Source of the DNA: Leguminivora glycinivorella
Taxonomy: Eukaryota > Arthropoda > Insecta > Lepidoptera > Tortricidae
Direction of reading: 5' to 3'
DNA: 64,000 nt
Assembly (NCBI RefSeq): GCF_023078275.1
Contig: NC_062985.1
Location: forward strand, 5,721,408 to 5,785,407
Below the pieces are notes generated by a model, which was not told where the DNA came from, searched no databases, and saw only the letters and a list, made by a program, of their open reading frames with translations. The number at the start of each line of letters is the position of its first letter. Position 1 is the first letter of the stretch. Position numbers and translations under genes: made by a program. Of the stretch, positions 48,101-57,445 are shown piece after piece.

Positions 48101-50841
48101 GTCAAATGAACCCTATTAACTTAGAAACATGACGTCAACATTTTTATGCAAGTCCCATTGCATTCCTTAAACGGTTACCGTTAAGTTTGAAACAGACGAC
48201 GTTTTTTTTCCACCGAATCCGTGCACACAGGCCGTAGCCGTAACTCATCGAAGCTGTCAAGATAAGAATGAGTGAATGAACACCTGCCGCCACCGGTGTT
48301 ACGCGTGCGCCCACGCACCCATTCAGACAATTCCGATTTTAAAAATTCCCATTCACTCACCACACTACAATCCTAAAGCTCCGAGACTTACAATTCAAAA
48401 TCCAACAGCAGCAACTAATGTCTTAAAATATAGAGTAGAACGAAGACGATTATCCCCTTTGAAATTATTATAATGATTATCAATTTTTTTTTTAATTGAA
48501 GACTTGACATCCGGATTTATTTCCTCTAATTTTCGGGCGAGGAATGTAATCATTTTATTACAGCTTCAATTTTGTGGGAGGAAATCGATGGCGGGAGATA
48601 ATTATGTATTTGTTTGCGGATGTTGTCTCAGTAATTTTCTTTTTATTTCCAATCTTTACGTTACACATACCTTTGAGTCGTAAGGTGAATGGAAGTTTAC
48701 GTTTCTTAGTGGTACGTGTTTTTCCTGTTTTAATAGGATGTGCAACATTTATCATAGATCAGAAGTTTCGTTGATGTTTTGTTATAAAACTTATAAATTA
48801 AGTTAGGTGTGAAATTTTCATATGATTTATCTATGTAAGAAGAGATCATTTTATATATTCAGGTATCCTTATACTGTTTGTCAATATGTATCCCTTTCCC
48901 GCGTAAGCTGCTCTAAATTCATTCAAAACTTCGTATAGTTTGGTACAAAGTTGTAATAATGAATCAAATGGGTGACTTCTTGACGAGAACTACTGTAGGG
49001 TACCTTAGTGTAATCAATCTCTGAGAAATGTATATATACTTTATAATCCTCACATCATTAAGGAAGGTTGAAGGGTGTATCTACAGTATGTTGAAATAGC
49101 AACACAAAATCTCATTCACGTCATTTAACTTTTAAAATTTAACTGTTAAAGTTTTCATAGGCTAAGTTTTGCCGTATATAAACAGCGCGCTAATTATATA
49201 TGAACTACCAGATTTCCATATATTTTATCATATCAGCTAGGATTCTCGGTAAGATTAGTCACAGGGCCAGTATGGCGTGTTTGTGAAATTTAACCGCTCA
49301 TTTTATTCTTGTCAGTTTTAATTGAACTAATTGGTGGGAGGATTCCTACGGAATACTTGGACGTAGTTAATGTTACGTCAATAGTTAGTGTGTGTCATTT
49401 GGGTATTATACAGTAACTAGCGACAGAAACGGCACCAATAGGCCTAGCACATGATTGCCGCGAGAGTATGTCGCCGTGAGATAGATGACACGTTTCTTCT
49501 AACTGTATTAATGACATAAGGACGGGTAGTCTGTCAGGCTCGGTGCGGCAATCATGTGCTAACCCTGCTGAAATGCTACCTTAAAAGGGTAGATTTTTGG
49601 CTATATCTATATTAACCACAGTAATAACTTGAGATCTAAATAAAAATGATCGAAAGAAGACGGTACCTAGTCAATTTCACCTTTAAGGACACTGAACTTC
49701 AATCACTTACTTTATTATTGATAGCTTAAAATTATTTTAAGTGACAGTGATATCAGTCTGTTGATAAGGCACGTGTTGAAATGTTATCAACCTAGCTTTA
49801 TTCAAATCTCATTAAACAAAATAATGGTACTTACAGAAGTAATCAAATAGAAATAGAAGACAACTATAATGACACCTCGCAATTCAAGCTCTGTCATCAT
49901 ATTGTATTGTATAACTATTAGGCGCCCAAGGAACAAAGATACAAGCATACACACATTTTTAGAATATTTTTTTATGAAATATATACCTACCCCTACCAAA
50001 CATAAACCTAGAAGCTAGTTATAGGTGAATAATTGAATATCCGACTAATTCTTACAGGAATAAACGTGTCGGTGTACATCAGCGGAACCTAAACACAAGA
50101 GTAACTATACAAATATAATGTTGGTATACATACATACATTACTTACATGAATTACAAACCTTAAGAAGTCCTTATGAATAAATAATAATACATAATTAGT
50201 TTATTACTGGGTTCTAAATATACATGAGAAATAACTTGCTTGACTTGCATTTGATATTGTAATCAAGGGATCTGCTAAAGTAAGGTAAATACCTACCTTC
50301 AAAAAATACCCATACCTACTGCGATAGATAAATTTAATAAATCAGTTAGAAACTTCTGACAAGAACTTACAAGTACCAGGACCATACAGATACTTTCAGG
50401 TACAGAACTATATTGATAAGGTATCTTATGAAATAACGTAAATAGACTTTTTAATTATTTGTAGGTCGATTACATATATTATTTAGAATTAGAAAGAGTG
50501 TCATTAATTTATTATAAGTACTTGACTGCCAGTAACACCAATGACAATTGACTTAAACATTACTTTAAGGCACGAAATCTTATTAAAGTTATACCAAAAC
50601 GCAGCAATCTAAACATACACGGACCTAAAGTTCAAGATACAGTTTCCTTAAGACTTACCCCGGTCTGGTACAAAATCTTGAGTCCACTCTTAAAGGGCGG
50701 CACGAGTCGCTTGTGCGGCAAGAAGGGCAGCTTGTCCGGCCGCCGCAGGTGCTCCGCCGAGGGCCTGAAGGCCTCCAGGGGCGTCCGGATCACGCCCTGC
50801 ACGCAGCACAGCCAGGCCAGGGTAACGCTGAGCACTTGCAT
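32899..50841 (-). CDS. argos: argos / giant-lens, secreted EGFR-pathway antagonist (whole coding span, 4 exons)
   Basis: Coding sequence is join(50841-50659, 35071-34947, 34405-34138, 33144-32899) on the minus strand, 273 residues. Seen: every intron is GT-AG, exon phases are 0, 2 and 0, and the reading frame is open throughout. Residues 1-16 form a signal peptide. The mature chain has three cysteine blocks, each with two spaced cysteines, then a CxC, then another cysteine (CRPRQVC/KKCRC/PC; TCEP/KCRYF/SCHCPK/FAC; RCSRKEPC/TICQCP/SC/YC), 16 cysteines in all. Sequons NHT and NAT lie in exon 3. This pattern and phrases such as VCSKVDLY and TICQCP match insect giant-lens/Argos. Known of the family: Argos is secreted and sequesters Spitz-type EGF ligands in a negative feedback loop. 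The N-terminus is much shorter than in Drosophila Argos. It is the only gene in its 18 kb, and intron 1 is repeat-filled. Confidence 0.93.
33145..34137 (-). other. argos: argos intron 3
   Basis: 993-nt intron, donor gtgagt, acceptor ttttccag. A moderately GC-rich patch at about 33,560-33,680 has no usable ORF. No repeat family was identified with confidence. Confidence 0.85.
34138..34405 (-). CDS. argos: argos coding exon 3 (second cysteine block)
   Basis: The exon has 268 nt: acceptor ttccag, donor gtgagt. The first T completes Ser103, then 89 codons follow starting ELTADDNHTLADKTTLYKTC. The cysteine pattern TCEP..KCRYF..SCHCPK..FACSP is typical of Argos. Two N-glycosylation sequons (NHT, NAT) are visible. 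The exon ends in phase 0. Confidence 0.93.
34406..34946 (-). other. argos: argos intron 2
   Basis: 541-nt intron, donor gtactt, acceptor ttttccag. Plain AT-rich sequence; nothing else seen. Confidence 0.85.
34947..35071 (-). CDS. argos: argos coding exon 2 (first cysteine block)
   Basis: The exon has 125 nt: acceptor tttcag before GTGTCGGAGG, and donor gtactt after TCAAG. It encodes residues 62-102 plus two bases of Ser103. It reads VSEDDLPACRPRQVCSKVDL and continues to a CRC and a final PC, which is the first Argos cysteine block. Phase 0 in and phase 2 out both match the neighbouring exons. Confidence 0.93.
35593..35742. repeat. Three 57-bp tandem units containing insect telomere-type CCTAA runs
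   Basis: GGTCACAGTTCTAACCTAAC (first copy GATCACAG...) starts at 35595, 35652 and 35709, exactly 57 bases apart. Units 1 and 2 carry three CCTAA-type repeats, unit 3 has two. CCTAA is the complement of the arthropod telomere repeat TTAGG. Confidence 0.85.
36021..36098 (-). other. tRNA-like segment (not a functional tRNA gene)
   Basis: On the minus strand: TGGTGTAATGGTTTGAGCAC (A-box-like) and CCCGGGTTCGATTCCCAGC (B box, T-arm-like), 3' side CTTCGCC. The acceptor stem pairs only partly (GGCG with CGCC). Looks like a tRNA-derived pol III head carried inside the 35,258 element. Confidence 0.6.
36868..37143 (-). CDS. Candidate small ORF inside argos intron 1 (91 aa)
   Basis: ATG in good context (acaaaATG) opens a basic peptide starting MFSRTDRWARRMAQCYKCYT with a YKCY motif and a hydrophobic end (WFVKLLALLGV). 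It lies on the same strand as argos, in unique-looking sequence. The family is unknown. The length is not far beyond chance for this base composition. Confidence 0.2.
   Translation of the reverse strand: MFSRTDRWARRMAQCYKCYTWNVSTVNSNVRGIIKRAIDRDKSINVYLQCTRAIFYTTKLLRVKSGNIEAMFLGHYRNTMWFVKLLALLGV
38750..39120. other. GC-rich island in argos intron 1
   Basis: Patch with CGCGCGCGCCGCGCCC within AT-rich intron; overlapping ORFs on both strands (124 aa on minus). It could be a transposon 5' region. No domain recognised. Confidence 0.35.
39384..39410. repeat. (TGAA)n microsatellite
   Basis: Five to six TGAA units in a row. Confidence 0.9.
41321..41499 (+). mobile_element. Helitron-like non-autonomous element, complete ends
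   Basis: TCCATACTAATATTATAAAT at the start, GCCGCGGGCAAAAGCTAG at the end, inserted between A and T, as Helitrons are. No Rep/helicase ORF, so non-autonomous. Belongs to a widespread lepidopteran family. Confidence 0.88.
43374..43982 (+). mobile_element. GGGTTCCGTAG-family element, copy 3 (longest CCGT array)
   Basis: Full copy with subterminal inverted repeats and the terminal hairpin GAGCGTG/CACGCTC. CCGT/TCCG array of about 80 bp at 43,430-43,512 with one ATCC interruption. Explains the plus-strand ORF made of repeating PSVR. Confidence 0.9.
44593..44838 (-). repeat. TGTA-tailed short repeat, copy 2
   Basis: Begins GCCTGTGTGGTGACGGGTTA on the minus strand and ends in TATGTATGTATT. Internal motif CTGTCACTGCAATGTCACAG. 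Confidence 0.85.
46695..46850. mobile_element. MITE with ACTTGTGTCGCTTAACTC ends
   Basis: ACTTGTGTCGCTTAACTCAA ... GGGTAAATCC mirrors GGATTTACCC ... AAGTTAAGCGACACACTTG. AGGTTGAT/ATCAACCT extends the pairing inward. Confidence 0.8.
49437..49570. mobile_element. MITE, TAGCACATGATTG family, third copy
   Basis: GGCCTAGCACATGATTGCCG to GCAATCATGTGCTAACCCTG, centre TTAATGACATAAGGACGGGT as in the 30,751 copy. Confidence 0.85.
50659..50841 (-). CDS. argos: argos coding exon 1 (signal peptide and basic linker)
   Basis: This exon holds 61 codons from ATG at 50841 to the donor gtaagt at 50658-50653. The start is chosen because ATG has A at -3 and opens straight into a signal peptide (MQVLSVTLAWLCCVQG, cleavage likely after residue 16). 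After the signal comes a Pro/Arg/Lys-rich stretch ending in KILYQTG, which joins in phase 0 to VSEDDLP of the next exon, a junction familiar from Argos proteins. The exon is GC-rich, in strong contrast to its surroundings. Confidence 0.92.
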
Positions 50842-50875
50842 GGTACACGGGTAACGGGTACACGGGTACACGGAC
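50842..50875 (-). repeat. GTGTACCC minisatellite abutting the argos start codon
   Basis: On the minus strand GTGTACCCGTGTACCCGTTA then CCCGTGTACC runs directly into ATG: four imperfect units. Confidence 0.8.
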
Positions 50876-50990
50876 ACTGGCGCTCGGGGATCGGGCGGGC
50901 GAAGACTGGCGTCGACCGCGCCGAGCCAGGTATGAGTTGGCCTACGCGCCCGGTATAACCACCTCCGACTGCGATCGACTAGTCTTGATA
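50842..50990 (-). promoter_or_regulatory. argos: argos 5' leader and probable core promoter
   Basis: GC- and CpG-rich block directly upstream of the argos ATG inside AT-rich DNA. The last 34 bases before the ATG are an imperfect tandem repeat of GTGTACCC. A GATCGCAGTCGG motif on the minus strand (A at 50970) resembles an insect initiator and would give a leader of about 130 nt. No TATA box is seen at the right distance, which would fit an initiator-driven developmental promoter. The start site is inferred. Confidence 0.35.
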
Positions 50991-50999
50991 CTTTAAGGT

Positions 51000-52260
51000 G
51001 CTCGAAAGCCTTAGTTGACTTTTAAATGAAATTTTTGAATTTTGTTTTGAATCGTCTATATTTACGTTTTATAATATAGATATGTTGATTGATACACACT
51101 AAGTTTATGATAAAATAACTTAGTTTTACACCATTAAACGGTTTGTAAATTATAGCTTTTAAATTCCTACTTTTTTTTGTTCCAGGTAAGAAAAATGTGC
51201 AGAATACTCGAAATTACTGTAAGTACTATTCGTAATAAATATGGTATGTACTTGTGAAAAAGTAAAAAAAAAATGTCCCGCTACATTTTTTAATTATCAC
51301 ACACTTCATAATAATCAAAGACTCTGTGTTATGTCAACGTCATAATTTTAAGTAACTTGAATTATTATAGTTCAACTATTCATAATAAACGTTTCAGGCA
51401 AATATGAGAGCGATCATTACATTAAAAAAAATGGGTTACAGAAATATGGAATGAGCTAACCATTTTCATTTGGCATACAATTATATCAGTTCTATAAAAA
51501 GTCAGAAAATAGCAATTATATGAGAAAATAATGACGTCTTACGAGGATCAAGACTGTTTGCGGCCGCGCGGGCCTGACTTCCTACCGATGATGTTTTTCT
51601 ACACAATCTTGTTGCTCTGATATAAAGCTGCGTCCACTATCACCGCCAACTTGAATTTCAGCTTAAATAAAAAAAATTTTTATTTTGTCGCGTGTGTTCC
51701 TAATAATATTTGTATAGTACATTTATTAGTATTTCTTATGTCCTTACATGATAAAATTGCGTACCCTTATAATACAATTTCGTTTGAATTGATCATTAAA
51801 TTGTAAAAACTTCTTTAACTATTAAGACTTCCCGAACGTCGCGGATATCTTAAAATACTTGTTTCAACTCGTTCGGTGACACAAAAATCTTATCTTGATA
51901 ATTACGATATTTCTGTAGAAAAGTCTTTACTACAGTTTATAACAATGGATACAAAAGCATACAATACATATAAAAGCGTGTTTGATTCGCTGAAAGTACA
52001 TACATACAATACCTATGCGTAACTAGTACCTACACACACCTTTTATACAGAGTGATTGCTATCATTTAGGTAATTTTATAGCTTATGCAGTTTTTTTTTT
52101 TTTTATACCAACCCCAATATTATTAATCTGTAGTCCAATAGAAATTAGTGGTATCTCATAAGCCGTAGTGTGGGGAAGGGCCAATTTCCTGCGTTCTCGG
52201 CACTGCCTCCGTGATGAAAGTTCACTTATAAATTAATTAATGCCAGACTGTAGGAATTTA
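51000..52260. other. Upstream flank of argos, no gene seen
   Basis: AT-rich with one GC-rich spot (GCGGCCGCGCGGGCC, about 51,560). No recognised repeats or supported ORF. Confidence 0.5.
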
Positions 52261-52269
52261 ATGATTTAT

Positions 52270-52490
52270 TGTCCTAGTTTGGAGGCCGTCCGGGGGCCGT
52301 CCGGGCGGGGAGTCAAGAAGTGTCCGGGAAAACCCGGACACTTTTTCGATTTAATTTTTCCTGTAATATTTAGCATCAAGCCAATGTTTCGTAAAATTTT
52401 CACAATTTTTCGTTGGTAAACTTCGGAGATAAGGGGTCGAGGGGAGAACGGTATTTTTTAACATTTTCCTTCAAAGTTCTTTTTTTTTTT
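52270..52490. repeat. Interspersed repeat-like block with GTGTCCGGG hairpin
   Basis: AAGTGTCCGGG/CCCGGACACTT (52318-52343, AAAA loop) is a perfect 11-bp stem. Surrounding sequence resembles a repeat, but no second copy is in the window. Confidence 0.45.
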
Positions 52491-52501
52491 TCAACAAAAA
52501 A

Positions 52502-52655
52502 TTATAAGATATAGTTTTTTTTTTTTTTTTTTTTTATGGGATAGGAGGCAAACGAGCAGACAGGTCGCCTGATGGTAAGCGATCACCGCCGCCCATGGAC
52601 ACCCGAAACACCAGAGGTGTTGGAGGTGCGTTGCCGGCCTTTAAGATGGGTGTAC
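52502..52655 (-). repeat. LINE/SINE 3' tail with poly(T)
   Basis: A T tract of about 25 bases, then GAGGCAAACGAGCAGACAGG and CGCCTGATGGTAAGCGATCA, a very common lepidopteran retroelement 3' end on the minus strand. Confidence 0.7.
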
Positions 52656-52918
52656 GCTTTAAGTTTTGATAATTATGTGCAATTTGAGCTCTTTCTAACG
52701 ATATCCCATTTGACCTAGTAACTTAGTAACCTAAAAAAAGACAAATTTATTTTTTTGTAAGAAAAATTGTTTTGTTTTTGTTATTGTTTATTGCAAATGG
52801 GCATTTTCGCGAAAAAAGAATTAAAATTTTTTTTTTTTGTAAAAGAGCCCCAAATTTAATTTTTAGGTACAGTCCATGTTTCGTTTCGACAGGTGCTGTG
52901 TCGGCTTCTTTGTAGTTA

Positions 52919-53098
52919 TCCATACTAATATTATAAATGGGAAAGTGTGTGTGTCTGTTTGTTTGTCTGTCTTTCACGGCAAAACGGAGCGTCGAATCGA
53001 CGTGATTTTTTTAGGTGGAGATAGTTGAAGGGATGGTGAGTGACATAGGCTACTTTTTGTCTCTTTCTAACGCGAGCGAAGCTGCGGGCAAAAGCTAG
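52919..53098 (+). mobile_element. Helitron-like non-autonomous element, complete ends
   Basis: Starts TCCATACTAATATTATAAAT after A and ends GCTGCGGGCAAAAGCTAG before T. About 95% identical by eye to 41,321. Confidence 0.88.
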
Positions 53099-53099
53099 T

Positions 53100-54220
53100 C
53101 TTACTATAAAAGAATCCTAATAGTATATTTTAACTATAATCTTTAGCTGTAAAGTTTATTTTTTATGATCGGTACTTGAACCAAAAAGGATTGCGTATTT
53201 AGTAGTGCCACCCTAAAACCGTTGATCACCACTACAGATTCAATGGGCACTTAACAAAACAATGTCATTCAAGTATTTCGTAGAACACGATTTCAAGAAA
53301 TTCCATTGTCTATACTATACAATATAACGCAGCCTTATCTGGCGTCTCGCTCGCTCCCATTCACTGTCCTCGCGCCCGCATGAATGAACCGCTTCTTATG
53401 AATGAACGGACAGTCGCTATCGTACTATACATGCCTACCTGCAGCTCGTAGCTATACATATGTTTTTTACGCGCAAGGGTGTGGTTCTGACTGCTTACCA
53501 AGGTCTTTCTGTTAAGGCTTTAGCGAACCACTTTAAGAGCGATTTGCGAGAAGCCCTAGTAGTTGCGGAACTAGTTATACTGGTTGGTTTGAGTTGAGTC
53601 GCTAGCTCGCGACAAATTGGGAATACACCAAGCTATAAGGCCATTGAGAAATGTAGGGTCGACGTCAAATACATATTAAAACCTTTGCGCCTTATTCCAT
53701 TATAATAAGGCGAATGGTGTATACATATTTTGATCGTATGTTTATGTTGGTTGAATACATATAAGTTCTAAAGGCCGTGGCACGTGTTTTGTTTTTTTTT
53801 CTCTAGTGATAAATGTTTTGCTCGGCGGAGGACGTTGCGTTTTGAATACTGTAAAGCCTCTTTAGGAGATATGGACGTAAATGATGTCAACGTGGCATAT
53901 GTGATGTTTTCGTACGTCACTGACATATTAAATTTATTGCTGGTAGGCCCAAGCCAAGTCAGTACGTATTTATTAGACCTTACAAAGAGTTTGTAACTGT
54001 GTATACATTTTAACATTATCAAATGCATGGAAACCATAAAAAAAACATAGATAAACAGGATATATTTTGTTAGGTTGCTTGAGATACCTGTAGGGAACTT
54101 GTTGATTAAGGGAAAAACAACATGCTTTTCAAGTTTAACGATATGCCTAGAGCCTAGAAATTTCACGATAATACGATCGCCACCGACAAAAATATCACAT
54201 AAAATAGGTCTCAGTAAAAT
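53100..54220. other. No supported gene
   Basis: A 157-aa minus-strand ORF (53768-54241) and shorter plus-strand ORFs overlap, with no family signature. Otherwise AT-rich. Confidence 0.4.
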
Positions 54221-54469
54221 ATACATACAACATACATACAATCACGCCTGTATCCCATGAAGGGGTAGGCAGAGCACATGAAACTACTCAAGTTTCTGTG
54301 CCACTCTTGGCAAATAAGGGGTTGAAAGAAAACGAAACTGTGACATTGCAGTGACAGGTTGCCAGCCTCTCACCTACGCCACAATTTAACCCATCCCACA
54401 GTCGCCTTCTACGACACCCACGGGACGGGAAGAAAGGGGGTGGTGAAATTCTTAACCCGTCACCACACG
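54221..54469 (-). repeat. TGTA-tailed short repeat, copy 3
   Basis: Same unit as 18,357 and 44,593. Carries a small GGGAC duplication near the 5' side; its first bases diverge (CACACGGG). Confidence 0.85.
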
Positions 54470-55078
54470 GGATAAAACATAAAAAAGTAAAGTCAGTAAA
54501 ATATAAATGTGATATTTGATATCGTTTTTATTTTAGTCGTTAAATACATCTAATAGGTTCTAACACGCAATGTCAGACAACACCCAATGACGGCACAAAT
54601 ATAGTTTTTCGGTGTTATCAGAGACAATCTAAAATTTAGGATTGTCAATGTATAGGTATTCCAATTTCCAAAATTGAAAAAGACTGTAGAAAGACATCGT
54701 ATTATAGGGAATAATCAGAATTTCCAAGATATTTTCAACCTTGATTTCAACCTTTCTACAGATTGAGAGAATTATGAGACGTTTGAAATAAGAGGCAACA
54801 TTGTCGTTTACCAAATGGACGATATTTACTCGTATCTTGAATATCTTTTCGATACGAATTAGGTACCTGTTAGAGCGTTCTTATGCATTACCGACAATTA
54901 TTTACTTTTGCGTGAAAACGGCAAATATGTGAAGTTGCGAACGGAGAGGCACTAAAACATGGACTAATATTAAGTCTTCTTCATTATTTTCAAAACTCGC
55001 GTCTGATCTCAATCGTGCAAGCAGGAGTGAGATGCAGATGAATAGAATATAATAATGTAGATGCATAGTTAGGTAAAT

Positions 55079-55313
55079 TAGACACTGGTCCCACCGCGAG
55101 CTAGTAAGCTATGAGCTATCGGCTATAAAAACGAACAAAAGATAAGCACTCCCGTGTAAATAAAAGAGACACGGCGATGTTTATAGTTACTCGCCCAGCG
55201 GTGAACTATCAATGTCGCCGTGTCTCTTTTATTTGCACGGTAGTGCTTATCTTTCGTTCGTTTTTATAGCCATAGCTCATAGCTTACTAGCTCGCAGTGG
55301 GACCAGTGCCTTA
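55079..55313. mobile_element. Long-hairpin MITE, about 100-bp arms
   Basis: CACTGGTCCCACCGCGAGCT ... AAAAGAGACACGGCGATGTT pairs with AATGTCGCCGTGTCTCTTTT ... AGCTCGCAGTGGGACCAGTG with few mismatches and a loop of roughly 25-30 bases that pairs further (ATAGTT/AACTAT). Confidence 0.88.
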
Positions 55314-55532
55314 CACGCTCATCAGTGTCGAATTGGTGGTAGCCGTACCGTATCATATAAGGGCTTACCTGTCTTTAGTAATTGCTTGTCTGCCATGTTT
55401 TCACATGATACGAACACCTACGCAACTGCCAAATGACAAGAATTAGGTCAGAAGTGGCCATTCATAAGCGCTCGCGTGATTTTGGTAAACATGTGAACGC
55501 GTGGTACGAAACGGCAGGCACAGGGCTGCCTA

Positions 55533-55680
55533 TTTTTTTTTATACTACATCGGTGGCAAACAGATATACGGCCCGCCTGATGGCAAGTGGTTACCGTAAC
55601 CTATGGACGCCTGCAACTCAAGGGGTGTCACATGCGCGTTGCCGATCCATTAGAAACTTGAGTTTTTTTTTTTTAAGAAA
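55533..55680 (-). repeat. LINE 3'-end fragment
   Basis: TTTTTTTTATACTACATCGG, TACGGCCCGCCTGATGGCAA and CAACTCAAGGGGTGTCACAT, same family as 10,440 and 23,205. Confidence 0.7.
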
Positions 55681-55689
55681 TCCATACTA

Positions 55690-57050
55690 TTAGGGATGAC
55701 TCGCCTTAGATCGGGACAGTGACGTCCTAGACATGTCATTTCTATAACCGGTGATTAAGTGATGCTTTCCAAAGAAAACGAATCGCTGGCCCGGGCCCTG
55801 GCTGATCTAACGAGTCATCCACTACGTATTGGAAGTTTTGAGTAGATACTTACCAAAAGCAATAGACAGGTAGATGAGAAATAACTCTTTCTATTTAGAT
55901 CCGTATGCATGCAAACTACTTACTTCCAAACCAGCAGAAATTGTACTGAATCTCCTTACTAACGAGCAATGTATGTATGTATCTCAATGTTATTCCACCC
56001 GTTAAACTCAACAACCCTTAAACCACTGAAATTTTTCTCCTGAATCTCCTGGTTTTCATAAAACAATAACTATACCTTGTATACAACCCTGACTAATACG
56101 CCGAAAATAACCATTGACGTCAAACTTAGGGTGGATTTAACGTGACGCCAAGTCATCAAAAGGTGAAGGAAACTTTTAACCCCTAAATCAAATGTCAATA
56201 TCGTGTCAATGCGAAGGAACTTTCGAGGTTACGATATTTTGAGATTTTATTAGAATAATTTGAGTATTAGTTGAGATGCGTAATTTGAATGAAATGACAA
56301 CATTTTATAAGCTTTTGTTTAACTTGCACTGCATGAAAGTATACTTATATCAGCAGTTTCCCCAAAAACTCAACCAGTGGCCTAACGGATAATATAAAAT
56401 GCAATTGCTAGCCTAGCATTAGCTCAAACACAAAAGTCAGCAAAAGCAAACTAAATTGAAACAGGAAAGGCAATCGATAATGAAGATAATAAATAAATTA
56501 TTCAAAGAGATGATTAAGGTCTCTGAAACTCTCTAATAGTATAGTGCACAAAATATGAACAAGGTTTCGTTATGTCCATAGATCTTCAGCATTTCTCCAG
56601 ATTAGCTGACGCACACTATTAACAGAAACCATAATCAATCTGGTAACCTTCTGTACCTTCCAAGAAATATTATTCAATCTACTTATCAATGCCTATTCCA
56701 AAGTAACTTATATATTCAAAAGTAAGAGTATTTAATAAGATATTATAACTTCAGATCAAATTCCTTATAGAACTGTACCTTTCAGTCATTCAAATATATC
56801 CCAAATATCTCAATATCCATTTCTCAAGTCAAATAAAATTCAAATGGCTAAAGCATTCTGCTCAAAAAATATTAACAAGCAAAGCATTCATATAATTAGG
56901 ATCCATATTAATATATCATTCGCTATAGCTGTCTTTCAATCTTTCAAAATAACATACAAAACCATACACAGACATAGTAAGAATTCAAAGTAAATTCATT
57001 AAATAATATTCTAAGTAAACTATTTAAACCTTCGCTTAATTATTAAAATT
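55690..57050. other. AT-rich stretch downstream of the 57.4 kb promoter block
   Basis: No recognised repeat or coding exon on either strand. If the 57.4 kb block is a promoter, this is its first intron or transcribed non-coding sequence. Confidence 0.4.
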
Positions 57051-57115
57051 ATTCAATTATTTAAAACACACAAGAGAATGCATCTGACGTAGGAAAATAT
57101 CAATACAAAGCTCAC

Positions 57116-57375
57116 CGTCTATCGAGTTTTGTTCGATAGTACTTCCCTGGTAGTCTGCCGGAGGTCCTGCTATGACTCCGCAGCTGCCGAAGGCTTCTGA
57201 CTTCTCCGCTGGATTTCTCGAAGCTCCGCAGAAGGCTCGGGCTCCTTCGACGTCTTCCACGGTGCTCCACTGGGTTCCGGCTGCTCCGCTGAGTTCAGGC
57301 TGCTCCGCTGAGGGTCTTCCCCGCTTCTTCTGGCTTCTTCTTCTTGAGGTCTTCGCTGTTCTGAGGTCGATGACT
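57116..57375 (-). other. GC-rich ATG-free leader-like segment ending in a splice donor
   Basis: About 260 bases immediately downstream of the TATA/initiator block are GC-rich in an AT-rich area and contain no ATG on the minus strand. The segment holds purine-rich GAAGAAGAAG tracts and two-and-a-half 19-bp repeats of the AGCGGAGCAGCC type. It ends at ATAGACG/gtgagc (GT at 57115), a good donor. This looks like a non-coding first exon. The longer ORF crossing it starts upstream of the TATA box and is probably not translated. Confidence 0.35.
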
Positions 57376-57404
57376 GAATGCCCTGCTTTGACAGTGTACC
57401 TGCC

Positions 57405-57445
57405 TTTTATACCCTGGTCTCGTGTTCTAGAACGTATTCTAGAAT
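57405..57445 (-). promoter_or_regulatory. Heat-shock-like promoter block: two TTCTAGAA palindromes plus TATAAAA
   Basis: On the minus strand, TTCTAGAA at 57444-57437 and again at 57432-57425 each fit the nTTCnnGAAn form of a heat-shock element. TATAAAA follows at 57411-57405. Initiator-like ATTCAGTC lies at 57379-57372, 32-36 bases from the TATA box. The two palindromes are separated by 4 bp, which is not perfect pentamer phasing. An LTR U3 promoter is the alternative. Confidence 0.45.

Larger units (their letters stand above)
35072..50658 (-). other. argos: argos intron 1 (15.6 kb, repeat-rich)
   Basis: GT-AG intron between exons 1 and 2. It contains an 891-bp inverted-repeat element, a Helitron-like element, a large GGGTTCCGTAG-family repeat, a TGTA-tailed short repeat and two MITEs, all listed separately. 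The stretches 36,150-38,700, 39,420-41,320, 41,500-43,370, 44,840-46,690, 46,850-49,430 and 49,570-50,650 are AT-rich, and I see no supported gene in them apart from one doubtful ORF at 36,868. Confidence 0.85.

Noticed and set aside
50713..50958. Plus-strand 81-aa ORF
   Set aside because: Shadow of argos exon 1 and its leader.
52318..52343. Rho-independent terminator
   Set aside because: The window is eukaryotic; the hairpin plus T run has no bacterial gene context.
53768..54241. 157-aa minus-strand ORF
   Set aside because: Long, but low-complexity hydrophobic start, no family signature and overlapping open frames on the other strand; not supportable as a gene.
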